NCBI GenBank assembly: GCA_013115125.1
Contig: JABANN010000057.1
Span: forward strand, 27,582 to 91,581
Source of the DNA: Perkinsus olseni
Taxonomy: Eukaryota; Perkinsozoa; Perkinsida
DNA: 64,000 bases
Reading direction: 5' to 3'
Numbering within the stretch: the stretch's first letter is position 1; each line of letters begins with the position of its first letter. The notes beneath the pieces are model-generated. The model made no database searches and was not told the DNA's origin. It saw only the letters and a list, made by a program, of their open reading frames with translations. The translations under genes were made by a program, and so were the position numbers. Of the stretch, positions 60,086 through 64,000 are shown piece after piece.

Positions 60086-63000
60086 ATGGTACCATCACCA
60101 CCACTACCGCCCACAGTGCCTACTGAACGGCCTTCATTGGATGGTAGTAGACGGGAGAGACTGGCCCAGCCCGTCCACTTCCCTTGCTACTCAGGCACGG
60201 TGCTCACTGAACTCCCGAAGTCCCTGGACTCAGCAGTCATGCGACAGCCAATGCCGGTTATTGAGCCTGGCAATGAGGGGGTAGTAGTAGCGTCAGTAGC
60301 ATCTCCCGCCGCCAGCGGCAGTCCCTTAGATCCTGGTCGGCTCACCAACGACCTTCGACGAACGTATTAAGGACCAGAGCAGCTCAACTGGTCACCCAAA
60401 TCTCCTTGCGCAATACTCGGAGCTAGTCCTGTCCTACCGATATTGGCGCACCGTCCGAGGCGATGGCAACTGCTACTATCGGGCCCTGGCCTATGGGTTT
60501 GTGGAGCACTCGGCCCTCTTCTGTCCGGCCGCGCTTACAACCCTCGTGAATAAGCTCGCAGCCATGTCTGACAAAGGACGGAAACACCCGATGTTCGCTG
60601 GTAGTATAGGAGGTCTTCGCGGCTCGCTGCTGCGTAGTGCCTCGCTGCAGGTTCGTACAGAGCGCTGTCGATCCTCCTTCCTTCATGGCGAGCCAGGCTA
60701 GAGGCCGCCGCTGGGGACGAGGAGGGCGAGAAGAGAGTTCTCGCCGAAGTATTATCACGAAAGGCATCGGGCTGCCTGTCACCGCTCATGCAGATTCATC
60801 GCGCTCTCAATACCCCGGCCATAGACCAGGCCTTCATAGCAGCCATCCGCCTGCTGGTAGGGGACTACCTCTACAGACACAAGTCGGAGCCCTGCACCGC
60901 GGGAGCCGATGCTGATTGCTCGTTCACTTGGGACCAGTGGGCCTATGGGATGATGGATGCTGGTATGCGGGAGCGGTGATGGGCATCCTCCCGTACGTAC
61001 TCGGTGATGATGAATGACGACGGTTGGCTACTCAGGGATCGATGGTCCTGGAGGGTTCGTCGACTCAGCTGTTCTGAAGATGGAAGAGGACGCCTCCGAC
61101 CTCGTACAGGCCGCGGCCCCTCGAGCACTGGGATGCTGCGTCCGGATCATCATGGTCCACAGGTGAGAATATCATTCACAATGCAGCCGTCATCCTCCTC
61201 CTATGTCTCCCTCTTCTTCAGAGACCGTACTGCTTTGCACAACATCGACTACGGCGACAACTCATCGGTGAGTCGGTTGTCCTTTCGTGAAGTGCTCTAC
61301 AGTTTCTCAGGAGCCCCAAGTACACCTTCTATTCCAGCCGGGCCACTATGAACTGCTCATACCAAAGCAACCTGAAAGATACGCTATCCTGCCCATAATA
61401 GACGACGCGGCTCTCGTCCCCGCTGGAGTCCCCGTGCAAGGCCCCCCACAGGCCAGCTCGAGCAACGAGTTCGAAGGCTTCATGCAGCAAGTAGGGCCTC
61501 AGCCTCCTCCCTGGCGTGGCATGCTTGCCTTCCGTAGGTGCTCACTAAGTACCACTCCCTCTGGGGGCAGTGTCGGTACTTGAGCAGTACTCTGGACCAA
61601 CTCCTGTCTCGCCTAGACCTTCACGCTCGGCCAAACTCCCACGCTGAACCGGTGGACGCGCGCAGTGAGCTCACCGAGATGCGTAACGTTTTGAATGTAA
61701 GTCGGGTCTGATCGACGCTGATGAGACCCTCCGCGTTGTAGAACCTAGTAGAAGCCCAACGGCAGCTAAGCGCCATGCCGGAGGACCCGATGGACGAGGA
61801 GACGCCAGTGCCTCCCCCACCACCGTCGGCCAATGAGGAGAGCTCGGACGACAATTCCCTCATGCCAAGGTGCTTTGGGCGTCGCTGTTGGAATTTGGTG
61901 GAGTGGGAACCCCAGGTACCTGGCGGCTCTACGGGAGCTCTCCAAGCCAGCTGCAGCCCCCAAAGGGGACGGGGTTAATTTGAAGATCGAGGACGGCAGT
62001 GAAGAGGCCCTCATGGACTGGCCGGAGCTGCAAAATTCGATCACCCCTGCCACAGCGTCAGCTGGTGCCTTCATCTGTGGACTGTGTGGGAAGGATGGCC
62101 AGCTCGGAGGCGACGAGGGAGATGGTGTCCGAGCCCCTTGCGGAGACAAGATCCATGAGGAGTGCCTTAGAAAGTTCATAGACGACACTATTGAGAAGCA
62201 CGGCACTCCACTGCAGGACATTCGCTGCTGGCAGCACGAACGGAGGTCACTTTTATTGAAGCCTCCTCTCCTTAACGCGCACGCCTTCCCCCACAGGTTC
62301 GGTCGCGCCTTCCTCCAAGCAAACATGCGGGCTCCGGAGTCGACTGATGACGCAGAGATGAAGTCAGATGGCACGGACGTCGCCACTGCTGATGAGCCCG
62401 AGGGAGAGGAGCCGACGGAGAAGTGCGTCATCTGCAACAAACCGGGGGACCTCGGGGTCCGTTTTCCGTGTGGCTGTCCCTCCCACAAGAAATGTCTCGA
62501 GAGCAGCGTTGAAAACGGTGTGCGGAACGGCCAGGCCCCCGCTGAGATTGAATGCCCTGAGCACAGAGGGCGAAGGTACGGCTTGGCTACATCGGACGAG
62601 CGGTAGGGCCTCTCAGGTTGGGCGTGAGCTTCCTCGAGTCAACAGTGCCCGCCGCTTTGGAGCCGGTACGCTCTGTTTGGAGTGGTTTTTCATCGCGGGT
62701 TGCCGCGGTGGCCGCAGCAGCCAACAGCAACAGCAATGCAGGTCTGTCTCCGATCCTCAGCACCTCTTCAGACGATGCCGCTGTGTAGGTACGGTGATGC
62801 CGGGGCCCAAAGCTGTGCGGAGTGGTGATCGGGTCGATGCCGCTGCTAAAAGCGAAGCCCACAAGGTGAGAACTTCGCCCATCGCACATTCGCCCTGCAT
62901 CCGATCTTGTCTATCTTTCCAGGCCGAACCAGCCAGAACAGTGACGCCGTCAGCTCCGGTGAATGCGCCATGGTCAGCAAGGGCAGCAACTTGTGATGCT

Positions 63001-63696
63001 TGTCGAGACCCTCTTCTCGCAGCGGACAGCCTCCGTCTGCCATGCCGGCATCGTTTTCATCGTCATTGTTTGGGGCAAGCACTGACGAGACAAATATCCC
63101 ATGGCCGAGGCGATGGCTTGCAATGCCCCATCTGCAGGGAGAGTGTTGCTATCGAGCCCAATGATGCCCTCCTCAAGAGCTGTCTCGATCCTGGTGTCTA
63201 TTACAAGCTGCATTCCTCTCGAGCACCGCAGCGTGCTGTTGCCGAACCCGCCTCTTCGAGACCCTCGCGAAGTCCCGATACGGCCAGAGGCTCCGCAGAA
63301 GATAAGCATACTTTGAGACAGAAGTTCCAGCACGGCTGGCGCCCCTGCCCCAAAGGCTGCCGCTTCCTCGGCAACTTCCCGAGCTCGAGCGATGCCGAAT
63401 TCATCACGTGTTCGTGTGGTTATCGGTACTGCAAGGGTTGCGGTGTAGACGAAAACATCATAGCAGCTCATGACGGTCGATGGCACAAGCCATCCTGCTC
63501 GTATTTCAAGCACTACTCCTCCTTCAAAGCCGCTCCCCGCGCATCATCGAAGTGCCCTCAGTGTACGGAGCTTCACCACCGGTGTCCTTTCCCTATGAAC
63601 GATGGTTACCCTGATAGGCTGATGCGGTCTCTACTGAATGACGCTGCACGCACCGGGACAGAGGCTCGCAGGCCAGCTCCCTCGGCTAGGAATTGA
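60086..63696 (+). CDS. Otubain-type deubiquitinase fused to RING fingers and an IBR-like domain
   Basis: OTU part: after a Pro/Ser-rich leader from ATG 60086, VRGDGNCYYRALAYGFVEHS (about 60455) holds the Asp and Cys of the OTU triad. The helical insert (VLSRKASGCLSPLMQIHRAL, FIAAIRLLVGDYLYRH) follows otubains, then KMEEDASDLVQAAAPRALGC and FQPGHYELLIPKQ (about 61335) with the His. Junctions stay in phase into a second part: PWRGMLAF joins HLHARPNS (about 61532-61614), VLN joins NLVEAQRQL (61697-61740), LMPR joins YLAALREL. That part has CGLCGKDGQLGGD...CGDKIHEECL...CWQH (62080-62235), CVICNKPGDLGVRFPCGCP...CPEH (62425-62565), a C3HC4 RING CDACRDPL...CRHRFHRHC...CPIC (62995-63135) and an IBR-like CPKGC...CSCGYRYCKGCG (63350-63445). 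The fusion joins ubiquitin removal and ligation; two adjacent genes cannot be excluded. Confidence 0.65.
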
Positions 63697-64000
63697 TATT
63701 TGCGTGTTGTTAATGTTTCCTCCGTACTGTTGTGTGATACTTGACTTTCGTTTCTCGTGTTCAAACTGTGTGTTTCGAGTTCCCAGTGAGTTCAGATTGT
63801 AAACATAGGTATGAACACAAGATGGAGTTTCTGCAAGTTTGAACTTGTGGATGGGCTAATGCCATCGACGGTTGCGTCGTGTTTTTCACGACCGCTGTCG
63901 AAAAAACGTTTTAAAAGTTATGAAATATTGTAGATGGATGACGATTGCTCGCATCGTATCTTCCGGCATATCTTGTCACACCTCGCTCCGCCCAGCGGTT
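63697..64000. other. Downstream of the OTU/RING gene
   Basis: Nothing recognised. AT-richer than the coding DNA before it, so probably 3' UTR and intergenic sequence up to the window edge. Confidence 0.5.

Overview
The window is nuclear DNA of a gene-dense eukaryote. Genes are split by many short GT-AG introns (mostly about 30-100 bases; one well-framed candidate is only 26), gaps between genes are often a few hundred bases or less, and two eukaryotic-type tRNA genes are present. A protein with three AP2 DNA-binding domains, an organellar helical-repeat protein of the apicomplexan HPR/FASTK kind, and a full set of ciliary genes together point to a flagellated alveolate. A Perkinsus-like protist is my best guess, but this is inference and no rRNA or spliced-leader gene is present to settle it. 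All exon calls are by-eye joins of reading frames at GT-AG sites, supported by similarity to known families.

Layout: (1) 1-16.5 kb, plus strand: the C-terminal half of a divergent dynein heavy chain, a triple-AP2 protein, ERCC1, a Mei2-type RNA-binding protein and IFT81. (2) 17.4-26.1 kb, minus strand: a zinc-finger (FYVE-like) class 3 lipase, a small DPY30/RIIa-motif protein, the RNA polymerase II CTD phosphatase FCP1, and an SLC25 mitochondrial carrier. (3) 27.5-34.5 kb, mixed strands: PACRG (+) with a tRNA-Thr antisense in its first intron, proteasome ATPase RPT2 (-), a multi-pass membrane protein (-), MBF1 (+) and an 81-residue orphan (+). (4) 34.9-51.3 kb, minus strand: an HPR/FASTK-like protein, a cytochrome b5-like MAPR protein, tRNA-Leu, PIBF1/CEP90, a large acidic orphan, a small orphan, PRP31 and the Rab geranylgeranyltransferase beta subunit. 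(5) 52.1-63.7 kb, plus strand: eIF4G, a four-pass membrane protein and an apparent otubain-RING-IBR fusion.

The genes cover housekeeping (splicing, translation, proteasome, transcription, DNA repair, Rab prenylation) plus a notable share of ciliary functions: axonemal-type dynein, IFT81, a DPY30/RIIa docking protein, PACRG and PIBF1. There is no sign of operons; neighbours on one strand look independently transcribed.

The most unusual features are a dynein heavy chain whose whole stalk and microtubule-binding domain must fit into at most about 140 codons and whose AAA4 P-loop is lost, a deubiquitinase joined in frame to several RING-type fingers, and a short lysine-rich motif repeated three times in the long N-terminal arm of eIF4G. 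I saw no transposon, retrovirus-like element or CRISPR array.
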